Shown here piece by piece: positions 26,600 through 35,784 of a stretch of DNA of 64,000 nt. Numbering within the stretch: the stretch's first letter is position 1; every line of letters starts with the position of its first letter. The notes under the pieces were generated by a model, which saw nothing but the letters and a program-made list of their open reading frames with translations, was not told where the DNA came from and ran no database searches. This DNA comes from Sphingobium sp. (lineage in GTDB: Bacteria; Pseudomonadota; Alphaproteobacteria; Sphingomonadales; Sphingomonadaceae): assembly GCA_023266575.1 (NCBI GenBank), contig JAHFPV010000001.1, positions 186,001 to 250,000 on the forward strand, in the 5' to 3' direction. Both the position numbers and the translations under genes were made by a program.

Positions 26600-28816
26600 A
26601 TGCGTAAACTGACTATTTCGATCGCGGCGCTCGCCAGCGCGAGTGTCTTTGCTTTGGCCGCACCGGCTATGGCGCAGGATGTGGTGCCGCAGGCGGCGGC
26701 AGAGGAGGCCAATTCCGACATCATCGTGACCGCGCAGCGGCGGCAGGAGAAGGTGACGGAGGTTCCCATTTCGATCACCGTCGCCAGTCAGGCGCAGCTG
26801 GAACGGCAGCAGGTTAATAATCTGAACGACCTGAACCGCGTCGCACCCGCGCTGGAAATCCAGTCGGCCCCGGCCCAGAATACCGGCGGTGGCGGTTCCA
26901 TTCGGGGCATCGGCACGCAGAGCTTCTCGCCCGGTGCCGTCGCTTCGGTCGGCGTCGTCGTCGATCAGGTGAGCCAGGGCAACGCCAACATCTCCGACCT
27001 GTTCGACGTGTCGCGGATCGAAGTGCTTAAAGGGCCACAGGGTACGCTGTTCGGCCTGACCACGTCGGCCGGTGTCATCAACATCACCACCAACGCGCCC
27101 GATCCCACCCAGTTCAGCGGCCGCGTTCGTACCGAATTGTCCGATCAGGGCACGGCTGGCTCGAAATATGGTCAGCAGGTGATCCAGGGCGTCATCAACG
27201 TCCCCGTCAGCACCACCAGCGCGCTGCGCGTATCGGGCATGGCCAACCTGCGTCAGGGCGTGAATCGCAACGCGACTACGGGCGACTGGAACGACGTCAA
27301 CCGCTATGCGGTGCGTGGCCGCTATCTGTGGAACGTGACCAACGACCTCACCTTCAACCTTCTGGGTGACTGGTCGAAGGGATCGACCGAAAATGGCGGT
27401 GACTTCTTCACCTTCCTGTCGAACACCGCAGCCAACACTGCCTTGCTCAACAGCTGCGGCATCACGCCGGGCGAGGGCAATCAGAATTATTGCCTCGGCA
27501 CGGCCAACGAATTCAGCAGCAAGTTTGAGGGCTGGGGTGGTTCGGCCCAGTTGGAATATGACGCAGGCCCGCTGACGCTGACCTCCATCACGGCCTATCG
27601 CAAGAATGAGACGAGCAATACGGGCGGCAATATCTACCGCGCAGACTCGCTGGCTTCGACGCTCAGGAGCGGCGCGACGGGCACGAAAATCCGTCTGTTC
27701 ACGCAGGAATTCCGCGCCTCGTCGCCCAGCAATTCGACCTTCGAATATACGGTCGGCGCTTTCTACTCGAACCAAAAGACGGTGCAGCAGCCTGAACGCT
27801 TCACCATTTCGGTTCGACTGCCCAACGGGATCGTGATCCGTCCGGTCGACTCGCTGGGTGCGCTCAACGAAATCACCGATGAATCGCTGGCGGTATTCGG
27901 GCAGGGCACGTTGCACGCGACAGACAGCCTGCGCGTGATCCTGGGTGGTCGCTACACCGGTGGCCGCCTGTCGCTGGACCGCACCGACGCAGCTAACGGG
28001 TCGAAAAGCTTTCAGATCCTGAACGTCGATCGCATTTCGTGGCGGACTGGCCTGCAATATGACATCAACCGTTCGTTGATGGCCTATGCCACCGCGTCGC
28101 GCGGGTTCAAGGGCGGTCAGATCGCGGTGCCGACCGCGCCATTGCTGCCTTATGTCGTGCAGCCCGAAGTGCCGATGTCCTACGAAGCGGGGATGAAGGC
28201 GACTCTATTTGGTGGCGCTGTGCTGGACTTCAGCCTGTTCTACAGCAAGATCAAGAATTTCCAGGCGCAGGAATGTGTCGTCAATCCGGTTACGGCCCAG
28301 CTCGTCTGCGCCCAGACCAACATTGACGGCGTCAAGACCCGTGGCGCGGAGATCAATCTGTTCGGTCGTATTTCGGACCGCCTGTCGATGAATACAGGCT
28401 TCATCTACACCAAGGCGACCTATCCGGGCGGCTTCATCGGCAATGACGCCACCAATATCGGCGGCAAGCAGCTGGCCTATTCGCCGCGCTACAAATTCAC
28501 CCTGTCGGGCGAATATGAGCAGCCGCTGACAGCAGGTATCAACGGCTTCCTGGCTGCGGATACGATCTGGAAATCGCGTATCCGTTATCAGAACACGTCG
28601 CGCGCCGAAGAAACGTTCCGTGCGCACTGGACGGTCGGTGGCCGCTTGGGCGTGCGGAGCGAGGATGAGCGCTATTCGGCTGGTCTGTTCGTACGCAACC
28701 TGTTCAATGTCCATGAACCCTCTTTGCTGCAGAGCAATTTCGGTTCGGGCATCGGTGCGATCTACGGGCCGCAGTCCTTCCGTCAGGTTGGCCTGCAACT
28801 CGACGCGAAGTTCTGA
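26600..28816 (+). CDS. TonB-dependent outer-membrane receptor
   Basis: 738-residue outer-membrane receptor. The signal peptide ends APAMAQ at about residue 26. The plug starts DIIVTAQRRQEKVTEVPIS and includes LFDVSRIEVLKGPQGTLFGL; the barrel ends QVGLQLDAKF with the terminal Phe. GGGGAGGAG lies just upstream of the ATG. Located 42 bases after the FAA hydrolase gene and on the same strand, so probably co-expressed with the catabolic operon. It is likely to import that pathway's substrate. Confidence 0.94.
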   Translation: MRKLTISIAALASASVFALAAPAMAQDVVPQAAAEEANSDIIVTAQRRQEKVTEVPISITVASQAQLERQQVNNLNDLNRVAPALEIQSAPAQNTGGGGSIRGIGTQSFSPGAVASVGVVVDQVSQGNANISDLFDVSRIEVLKGPQGTLFGLTTSAGVINITTNAPDPTQFSGRVRTELSDQGTAGSKYGQQVIQGVINVPVSTTSALRVSGMANLRQGVNRNATTGDWNDVNRYAVRGRYLWNVTNDLTFNLLGDWSKGSTENGGDFFTFLSNTAANTALLNSCGITPGEGNQNYCLGTANEFSSKFEGWGGSAQLEYDAGPLTLTSITAYRKNETSNTGGNIYRADSLASTLRSGATGTKIRLFTQEFRASSPSNSTFEYTVGAFYSNQKTVQQPERFTISVRLPNGIVIRPVDSLGALNEITDESLAVFGQGTLHATDSLRVILGGRYTGGRLSLDRTDAANGSKSFQILNVDRISWRTGLQYDINRSLMAYATASRGFKGGQIAVPTAPLLPYVVQPEVPMSYEAGMKATLFGGAVLDFSLFYSKIKNFQAQECVVNPVTAQLVCAQTNIDGVKTRGAEINLFGRISDRLSMNTGFIYTKATYPGGFIGNDATNIGGKQLAYSPRYKFTLSGEYEQPLTAGINGFLAADTIWKSRIRYQNTSRAEETFRAHWTVGGRLGVRSEDERYSAGLFVRNLFNVHEPSLLQSNFGSGIGAIYGPQSFRQVGLQLDAKF

Positions 28817-28892
28817 CGATGAAGGGGCATGGCGGCGCATTTCGCGTCGCCATGCCCTGTTTGTTTGAACCGGGGCGGCTAGGATAGAGCGG

Positions 28893-29744
28893 ATGAGCAA
28901 CATCAGACATGCAATAGCCGCTATGGGAACCGGTCTTGGCCCCGACGTCCTGACTCAATGTCGTGCGCTGTTCGATACGGAACAATCGGTCTTGCAGGCG
29001 GCTGTGCCAGTCACGCAGGGCGACATTGCCTATGGCCCGCATGAACGCCACCGGCTGGATATCTACGCGCCGCTGGACGCGACCGGCCCCGCGCCGGTGC
29101 TGGTATTTGTCCATGGCGGTGGGTTTCTGAAAGGGGATAAGGGCGGGGCGGATGCCTGGCCCAACGCCAATGTCGGGCGGATGGCGGCGCAGGCGGGCTT
29201 TGTCGGCGTGGTCATCAACTACCGGCTCGCCCCCGATCATATGTGGCCTGCCGGGTCGGAGGATCTTGCGGCGGTCGTCGCATGGCTCAAGGCGAATGTT
29301 GCGCAGCATGGCGGCGATCCTGACCGGATCGTGCTGGCCGGCACATCGGCGGGGGCGGTGCATGTTGCGGGCTATCTCAAGCTGGCCGGCGACGCGGACG
29401 TTCGCGGCGCGATGCTGCTGTCGGGCTTGTACGGCTACACCCCTTTGGATGAGCGGGATTTGCTCTATTATGGCAACGCGGCCCTCTATGCAGAGCGGAT
29501 GCCGATGGAGGCGGTTGCGACCACCAGATTGCCGCTGCTGGTCGCCTGTGCGCAATATGATCCGCCGCGCTTTCAGGCTGAATTTCTGGGGCTGATGCAG
29601 GACCGGCTGGCCCGTCACGGCGCGATGCCGCGCGCGGTCATCATGACCGGTCACAATCATTATACGATGCCGATGCATCTGGGCACCGCCGACCGGCGGC
29701 TGGCCGACGAAATTTGCGCCTTCGTGCGCGACATAAACCATTGA
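28893..29744 (+). CDS. alpha/beta hydrolase (HSL-type esterase)
   Basis: 283-residue cytoplasmic esterase. It has the hormone-sensitive-lipase signature HGGGF (oxyanion hole) near 75, VINYRLAPDHMWPAGSEDLAA, the nucleophile elbow GTSAG with its Ser near 152, and a C-terminal GHNHYTMPMHLG containing the catalytic His. No signal peptide. It probably hydrolyses an aryl or acyl ester. It lies between the TonB receptor and the GH1 gene on the same strand. Confidence 0.88.
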   Translation: MSNIRHAIAAMGTGLGPDVLTQCRALFDTEQSVLQAAVPVTQGDIAYGPHERHRLDIYAPLDATGPAPVLVFVHGGGFLKGDKGGADAWPNANVGRMAAQAGFVGVVINYRLAPDHMWPAGSEDLAAVVAWLKANVAQHGGDPDRIVLAGTSAGAVHVAGYLKLAGDADVRGAMLLSGLYGYTPLDERDLLYYGNAALYAERMPMEAVATTRLPLLVACAQYDPPRFQAEFLGLMQDRLARHGAMPRAVIMTGHNHYTMPMHLGTADRRLADEICAFVRDINH

Positions 29745-29761
29745 AGTTGGGAGACGATATA

Positions 29762-31081
29762 ATGCTGGACCGCAGGACGATGCTGGCAGCTGGAATGGCG
29801 GCGGCTGGCGCAATGGCGGCACCCGCGATCGGTGCCCGCAAGGCGGCGGCGGCCAGCCCGGCTTTTCCCAAAGGCTTTCTGTGGGGCGTCGCCACCGCGC
29901 CGCACCAGATTGAGGGCAATAATGTCGCAAGCGATCTGTGGTTTCTGGAAAACCAGCAGCCTACCATATTTGCCGAACCCTCGCGTGACGCCTGCAACAG
30001 CTTTGCGCTGTGGGAAACTGATCTCGACATCGTCAAGACCATGGGCCTCAACTGCTATCGCTTCGGCATCGAATGGGCACGGATCGAGCCGGAGAAGGGC
30101 TTGTTCAGCCAGGCGATGCTGGACCATTATAGGGCGCTGATCGAGGGTTGCCGCGCGCGTGGCCTCGCCCCGGTGGTGACGATGAGCCACTTCACCGCGC
30201 CGCGCTGGTTCAGTGCGCAGGGTGGCTGGACCAACCCGGAAAGCGCGGACCTGTTCGCACGCTATTGCGACCGGGCGATGCGGGCGCTGGGGGCTGGCAT
30301 CCACAGTGTCATCACCTTCAACGAACCCAATATCCTGTTGCTGCTCAAGCCCATGTTGCCGCCACAGGTTTGGGAGATCCAGAAACTGACGCTGGAAACC
30401 GCGGCCAAGCGCCTGGGCGTGCCGAAATTCCTGTCCGCCAATGTCGCGGGGGTCGACGATCTGCCTGCGCTGCAAAAGGGGCTTCTTGCCGCGCACAAGG
30501 CGGGTAAGGCTGCGATCAAGGCGGTGCGGCCGGACCTGCCCGTCGGCTTTTCGCTGGCGATGATGGACGATCAGGCGGTGGGCAGGAACAGCCTGCGCGA
30601 CGCGATGCGGCATGAACTTTATGGCGCGTGGCTGGACGTCGCTAAGGCCGACGATTTCATGGGCGTCCAGAATTACGAACGCGCGCTATGGACCGACAAG
30701 GGCCGTCTGCCTGCGCCTAAGGGATCGATCGTCAACTGGAGCGGCACGGAAGTGTGGGCGCCGTCGCTGGCTGGCGCAGTGCGCTATGCCCATGAAGCCA
30801 CGGGCGTGTCGATTTTGGTGTCGGAACATGGCGTTGGGACGACCGACGACAGCGCCCGGCAAAGCTTCATCCCTGCCGCGCTGGCTGACCTTAAAAAGGT
30901 GATCGATGATGGTGTGCCGGTGCAGGGCTATTGCCACTGGTCGCTGCTCGACAATTTCGAGTGGATTTTCGGCTACAAGGTCAAGTTCGGCCTGCACAGC
31001 GTCGATCCGCTGACCTTTGCCCGGACGGCGAAACCAAGCGCGGCGGTCTATGGCGCGATCGCGCGCCGCAACGCGGTCTAA
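29762..31081 (+). CDS. exported GH1-family beta-glucosidase
   Basis: Retaining beta-glycosidase, 439 residues. A Tat-like N-terminus (LDRRTMLAAGMAAAG, then an alanine-rich stretch to about residue 35) suggests periplasmic export, which is uncommon for GH1. The GH1 domain starts FPKGFLWGVATAPHQIEG. The acid/base Glu is in ITFNEPN (about residue 188). The nucleophile Glu is in VSEHGVGTTDD (about residue 354), a variant of the usual TENG. The frame is open from 29714 but the ATG at 29762 starts the signal sequence. Release of glucose from an aromatic glucoside fits its neighbours. Confidence 0.9.
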   Translation: MLDRRTMLAAGMAAAGAMAAPAIGARKAAAASPAFPKGFLWGVATAPHQIEGNNVASDLWFLENQQPTIFAEPSRDACNSFALWETDLDIVKTMGLNCYRFGIEWARIEPEKGLFSQAMLDHYRALIEGCRARGLAPVVTMSHFTAPRWFSAQGGWTNPESADLFARYCDRAMRALGAGIHSVITFNEPNILLLLKPMLPPQVWEIQKLTLETAAKRLGVPKFLSANVAGVDDLPALQKGLLAAHKAGKAAIKAVRPDLPVGFSLAMMDDQAVGRNSLRDAMRHELYGAWLDVAKADDFMGVQNYERALWTDKGRLPAPKGSIVNWSGTEVWAPSLAGAVRYAHEATGVSILVSEHGVGTTDDSARQSFIPAALADLKKVIDDGVPVQGYCHWSLLDNFEWIFGYKVKFGLHSVDPLTFARTAKPSAAVYGAIARRNAV

Positions 31082-31510
31082 ATGCGCGCGCCTGTCCTGT
31101 CGATCCCGCGTGAGGCGGGGATCAGCTTTGCCATCAATGCGACGCTGAGCCTGGCCTTTTTCCTGGCAGTGTTCGGACTGGATAGACGTGCCCTGTCCTG
31201 GGCTATGCCTGATGCGCTGGCGTTCGACTTTGTGCCGCAGAGTATCGCAGTGTCGCTGATGAGTGCGCTGGTTCCGGCATTGATCGTCCGCAAGCGCTTT
31301 GCCATAGCCATCGGGCTGCGCTCGATTGTGCTGCGCGCTATTGCCTTTGCGCTGGCGGGGGCGGCGCTGGGTGGGCTGACCGCTTTTGTGACCGGCCGTG
31401 CAGCGCTTTCTCCTGTCGACTGGCACGCCGCACTCGCCATGAAGTTGGCATATGGCGGGGCGCTCGGCGCATTTATAACAAGCCTGACATTGCAGAGGAT
31501 GACCCGATGA
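31082..31510 (+). CDS. small integral membrane protein, unknown
   Basis: 142-residue protein with about four hydrophobic segments (near 15-32, 48-68, 80-100 and 118-136). No family recognised. It starts directly after the GH1 stop and its stop overlaps the next gene's ATG (ATGA), so it belongs to the glycoside operon. It could be a small transporter or a membrane anchor; no functional residue is evident. Confidence 0.72.
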   Translation: MRAPVLSIPREAGISFAINATLSLAFFLAVFGLDRRALSWAMPDALAFDFVPQSIAVSLMSALVPALIVRKRFAIAIGLRSIVLRAIAFALAGAALGGLTAFVTGRAALSPVDWHAALAMKLAYGGALGAFITSLTLQRMTR

Positions 31511-32436
31511 AATTGCTTCCCCTGGCCTTGACACTGGCCGTCGCGACGCCTGCTTTTGCCCAGCCCAATGTGCGTATGGAGAGCATCGCAGCGCCCGACC
31601 AGAGCAAGGCGATTGCCCTCTATCCAGATCAGCCTGTGGTGGCAGCAGGACAGGATGAACAATGGTCGCACATGCAGGTGACGATCGGCACCAATGCGAT
31701 GGACAACATCATGGTCCGCAATGTCGTGCGGCCCACCATCACCCCCTATCTGCCCGATCCGGCCAAGGCGACCGGCGCGGCTGTGATCGTGGCGCCGGGC
31801 GGTGCCTTCATGTCACTGTCGATGACGAGCGAGGGGAGCGATGTCGCGCGCTGGCTGGCTGACCATGGCGTTGCGGCCTTCGTGCTGAAATATCGGCTGA
31901 ACGTGACGCCGCGAGACGACAAGGCGTTTCTAGGTGCCATGGGTGCGCGTTTTGCCGCCGCGGCCAAGCCTGGTGCTGTGCGCAGCATTGAGGAACCGCG
32001 CGCGACGCTGGATGCGCTCAAGGCGCTGGAGATCGTGCGCGCTCGCGCGGCGACCTGGGGCATCGATCCCGCCCGGACCGGCATGATCGGCTTTTCGGCA
32101 GGCGCGATGACGACGCTCAACGCCACACTGGAAGGGAAGGGCGATCAGCGCCCGGCCTTCATCGGTTACATCTACGGCCCGATGACGGAAGTCACGGTGC
32201 CCGCCGATGCGCCGCCAATGTTCAACGCTATCGCCATGGACGATGGCCTGTTCAAGGGGCAGGGTTTCGCCATTGTAGAAGGCTGGCGCAAGGCGGGTCG
32301 TCCGGTTGAACTGCACGCTTATGAGCGGGGCGACCATGGCTTTGGCGCGGGTAAGCCCGGCACCACGACCATGGGTCTGATGCCGCAATTTTTCGCCTGG
32401 ATGGAGGCGCGAGGCCTTCTGTCTAAGCGTCCGTAA
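31507..32436 (+). CDS. exported alpha/beta hydrolase (acetyl-xylan/feruloyl esterase-like)
   Basis: 309 residues with a signal peptide (MKLLPLALTLAVATPAFA-Q). The hydrolase core has VIVAPGGAFMSLS (oxyanion loop), a long helical insertion, GMIGFSAGAMTTL with the Ser nucleophile in GFSAG near 197, and a late ERGDHGFGAGKPG containing the His. It resembles bacterial carbohydrate esterases placed beside xylan and rhamnoside hydrolases. Predicted periplasmic deacylation of a plant glycoside or oligosaccharide. Overlaps the membrane protein by four bases and is 17 bases before the GH106-like gene. Confidence 0.85.
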   Translation: MKLLPLALTLAVATPAFAQPNVRMESIAAPDQSKAIALYPDQPVVAAGQDEQWSHMQVTIGTNAMDNIMVRNVVRPTITPYLPDPAKATGAAVIVAPGGAFMSLSMTSEGSDVARWLADHGVAAFVLKYRLNVTPRDDKAFLGAMGARFAAAAKPGAVRSIEEPRATLDALKALEIVRARAATWGIDPARTGMIGFSAGAMTTLNATLEGKGDQRPAFIGYIYGPMTEVTVPADAPPMFNAIAMDDGLFKGQGFAIVEGWRKAGRPVELHAYERGDHGFGAGKPGTTTMGLMPQFFAWMEARGLLSKRP

Positions 32437-32453
32437 TCCAAGGAATCCAGCCC

Positions 32454-35400
32454 ATGTCTAAAGCCCTCCGCCTCGCTGCGCTGCTGGCCTGCACAGCCTT
32501 TGCAATCCCGCTGCGCGCCGACAATCTGGCCGACGGATTCCGCAATCCGCCGCAATCGGCGCGGCCGCGTGTCTGGTGGCACTGGATGAACGGCAATGTG
32601 ACCAAGGACGGGATCGACAAGGATCTCGAATGGATGGCGCGGATCGGGATTGGCGGGGTCCAGAATTTCGACGCCAGCCTCAAGACGCCGCAGATCGTGC
32701 CGGAACGGCTGGTCTATATGACCGATGGCTGGAAGGATGCGTTTCGCCATGCGGTCAGGACGGCGGATGCCAAGGGGCTGGAATTTGCCATCGCGGCCTC
32801 GCCCGGCTGGAGCGAGACCGGCGGTCCCTGGGTGAAGCCGCAGGACGCGATGAAGAAGCTGGTCTGGTCCGAAACGCTGCTGGCCGGTGGCCAGCGCATC
32901 CAGGGCGCGCTGGCATCGCCGCCGTCAGTGACCGGGGGCTTCCAGAGCGCGAAATTCGTCGATCCGCTGGCGATGGGCGCTGAGGTGGCGCAGCAACCTG
33001 CTTTCTATCGGGACGCGCTGGTGCTGGCTTATCCCGTGGTCGCGCAAAGCCTGCCGACCCCGACGATCAGCCAGGGCGATGGCAAGAGCGTCGAAGCTGC
33101 GCCCTTGTCCGACAATGAGCTGGACAGTGTCGTGCAGGTTACAAAGGGCGATCCGGCCAAGCCCGGCACGCTGGTGCTGGACTATGGCAAGCCTGTCATA
33201 GTGCGGTCGGCCAGCCTGTTCATTCCCCATGCGCGGCCACCCTTTGGCGACCCGGAATATCTGCCTGCGCTGGAGGTGGAGAAGGACGGCGCATGGCAAC
33301 GCATTGGCGCATTTCCGCTGACCGAGGCGACGACGACGATTGGGTTCGCGCCAGTGACCGCGCGTCGCTTTCGGCTGGTTCTCGCCCCCAACAACGGGGT
33401 GAAGGCACCGAGCCTTGGCGATGGCGCGCCCGGCGCGATGAGCTTCAATGTCTTTGCCCAGCCACCCAAACCGACCCTGGCGATCGGCGACCTGCGCCTG
33501 TTTGCCGAAGCGAAGATCGACCAGTATGAGGCCAAGGCGGGCTTTGCGATCGTTGCCGACTATAACAGGCTGAGCGATGGCGCGGCGCAGAGCGGCCCGG
33601 CTGTCGATCCGGCCCGCGTTATCGACCTGACCAGTCGTCTGCGGCCAGACGGCACGCTCGACTGGACTGCGCCAGAGGGGAGCCATTGGCGTATCGTCCG
33701 CATGGGCTATTCGCTGACCGGCAAGACCAACCATCCCGCAACCCCGGAAGCGACGGGGCTGGAGGTCGACAAATATGATGCCGATGCCGTGCGCCCCTAT
33801 CTGGAAACCTATCTGTCCATGTATCGCGACACAGTCGGTCCCGAATGGATCGGCGACAAGGGCATAAGCGCGCTGCTGACCGACAGTATCGAGGTCGGCG
33901 CGTCCAACTGGACGCCGCGCATGGTTGAGGAATTCACGGCGCGGCGCGGCTATGATCCGGTGCCGTTCCTGCCGACGCTGACCGGGACGATCGTCGGATC
34001 GCCGGCGCAAAGCGACGCCTTCCTGCATGACTATCGCCAGACGCTGGCCGACCTGTTGGCTGACGCCCATTATGGCACGGTGGCGAAAGTGGCGCATGAG
34101 CAAGGGCTGAAAGTCTATGGCGAGGCGCTGGAAAATGCGCGACCGGTGCTGGGCGATGACCTCGCTATGCGATCCCATACCGATGTGCCGATGGCGGCGA
34201 TGTGGACCTTCAATCGCGGCGGCGCCCCACGCCCGACGCTGATTGGCGACATGAAGGGAGCTGCGTCGGTCGCGCATATCTATGGGCAGAATATCGTGTC
34301 GGCTGAATCGATGACGTCGGCCTTCTCGCCCTGGGCCTTTGCGCCGTCGGACCTGAAGCGGGTGATCGATCTGGAGTTTGCGTCGGGCGTCAACCGGCCG
34401 ATCGTCCATACGTCGGTCCATCAGCCGGTCGATGACAAGCTGCCGGGGCTTAGCCTGATGATATTCGGGCAATATTTCAACCGGCATGAAAGCTGGGCAG
34501 ACATGGCCAAGCCCTGGGTCGACTATATGGCGCGCACCGGCTTCCTGCTTCAGCAGGGCCGGGACAGCGCCGATGTCGCCTATTTCTATGGCGAGGATAC
34601 GCCGATCACGTCGCTGTTCGAACATGGCGTGCCGACCGACCTGCCGACCCGCCATGCCTATGATTTCGTCAATGCCGACATAGTGGCGAAGAAACTGACG
34701 GTCGATGCCGGGGAACTGGTCGCGCCCAGTGGTGCGCGGTATCGGGCGCTCTATCTGGGCGGCACGAGCCGGGTGATGACGCTGGCCACGCTTCAGCGGA
34801 TCGCGGCGCTGGTCGATGCCGGAGCGACGCTGATCGGCATGGCCCCTGAGCGTGCGCCGGGGCTGAAGGATGATGCGACGGCGTTCAAGGCGCTGGTCGA
34901 CAAGCTGTGGAGTGGCGGGGCGACCGGCAAGGGCCGGGTGATCGCCAGCCGCGATGTCGAGGGCGCACTGGCCAGCGCCGGTGTCGGTCCCGATTTCCGG
35001 GTGACGCAGGGCGGGGCGGACAAAGATTATCGCTTCGTCCATCGCAAGCTGGCCGATGGCGACCTCTATTTCGTCAACAATCGCACAGACCGGGCAGGGG
35101 CGATCGAGGCGCGCTTCCGGGTGACCGGCAAGCAGCCGGAAATCTGGCGCGCGACCGATGGCAAGGCAGAGCTGGTCTCCTATCGCACCGACGGGGGCGA
35201 GACGGTGATCCCGATCGACGTTGCGGCGGAGGATGCGTTCTTCATCCTGTTCCGCTCGCCTGCCGCTGCGCCGTCGATGACGGTTCCGGCGAAGATCGCA
35301 AAGACGGTCGGGAGCATCGCTACCCCTTGGACCGTCCGCTTCCAGCCGGGGCGCGGTGCGCCGCAGGCTGTCGAGATGCCGACCCTGACGCCGCTGGAGG

Positions 35401-35780
35401 CCAGCGCCGATGCCGGAGTCAAATATTTCTCCGGCACGGCGACTTATACCACCCGCTTCACCCTGCCCAAGGGCGTCAAGCCGGGCGCACCGCTGTGGAT
35501 TGACCTCGGCAAGGTTGGCGATCTGGCGCAGGTCAGCGTCAATGGCCAGGCGGCAGGCACGGTGTGGCTGGCACCCTATCGGCTGGATATCGGCAAGCTG
35601 GTCAAGCGCGGCGCGAATGCATTGGAAGTGAAGGTCGCCAATCTGTGGGTCAATCGCCTGATCGGCGATCAGCAACCCGGCGCGCAGAAGGTGACCTTCA
35701 CCGCCGCGCCCACCTATATGCCGGACGCACCGCTGCGGCCGTCCGGGCTGATCGGGCCGGTGACTTTGGTGGCGGACTAG
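32454..35780 (+). CDS. GH106-like alpha-L-rhamnosidase, exported
   Basis: 1108-residue secreted glycoside hydrolase. A signal peptide (about 1-22) is followed by NPPQSARPRVWWHWMNGNVTKDGIDKDLEWMARIGIGGVQ, the characteristic beginning of GH106-type enzymes. Later blocks include DSIEVGASNWTPRMVEEFTARRGYDP (candidate acidic catalytic region), FASGVNRPIVHTSVHQP and a C-terminal jelly-roll (VSVNGQAAGTVWLAPYRLDIG). The family removes terminal L-rhamnose from plant or pectic glycosides. Last gene of the 28.9-35.8 kb glycoside block; converges with the 35785 gene. Confidence 0.88.
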   Translation: MSKALRLAALLACTAFAIPLRADNLADGFRNPPQSARPRVWWHWMNGNVTKDGIDKDLEWMARIGIGGVQNFDASLKTPQIVPERLVYMTDGWKDAFRHAVRTADAKGLEFAIAASPGWSETGGPWVKPQDAMKKLVWSETLLAGGQRIQGALASPPSVTGGFQSAKFVDPLAMGAEVAQQPAFYRDALVLAYPVVAQSLPTPTISQGDGKSVEAAPLSDNELDSVVQVTKGDPAKPGTLVLDYGKPVIVRSASLFIPHARPPFGDPEYLPALEVEKDGAWQRIGAFPLTEATTTIGFAPVTARRFRLVLAPNNGVKAPSLGDGAPGAMSFNVFAQPPKPTLAIGDLRLFAEAKIDQYEAKAGFAIVADYNRLSDGAAQSGPAVDPARVIDLTSRLRPDGTLDWTAPEGSHWRIVRMGYSLTGKTNHPATPEATGLEVDKYDADAVRPYLETYLSMYRDTVGPEWIGDKGISALLTDSIEVGASNWTPRMVEEFTARRGYDPVPFLPTLTGTIVGSPAQSDAFLHDYRQTLADLLADAHYGTVAKVAHEQGLKVYGEALENARPVLGDDLAMRSHTDVPMAAMWTFNRGGAPRPTLIGDMKGAASVAHIYGQNIVSAESMTSAFSPWAFAPSDLKRVIDLEFASGVNRPIVHTSVHQPVDDKLPGLSLMIFGQYFNRHESWADMAKPWVDYMARTGFLLQQGRDSADVAYFYGEDTPITSLFEHGVPTDLPTRHAYDFVNADIVAKKLTVDAGELVAPSGARYRALYLGGTSRVMTLATLQRIAALVDAGATLIGMAPERAPGLKDDATAFKALVDKLWSGGATGKGRVIASRDVEGALASAGVGPDFRVTQGGADKDYRFVHRKLADGDLYFVNNRTDRAGAIEARFRVTGKQPEIWRATDGKAELVSYRTDGGETVIPIDVAAEDAFFILFRSPAAAPSMTVPAKIAKTVGSIATPWTVRFQPGRGAPQAVEMPTLTPLEASADAGVKYFSGTATYTTRFTLPKGVKPGAPLWIDLGKVGDLAQVSVNGQAAGTVWLAPYRLDIGKLVKRGANALEVKVANLWVNRLIGDQQPGAQKVTFTAAPTYMPDAPLRPSGLIGPVTLVAD

Positions 35781-35784
35781 CGGG

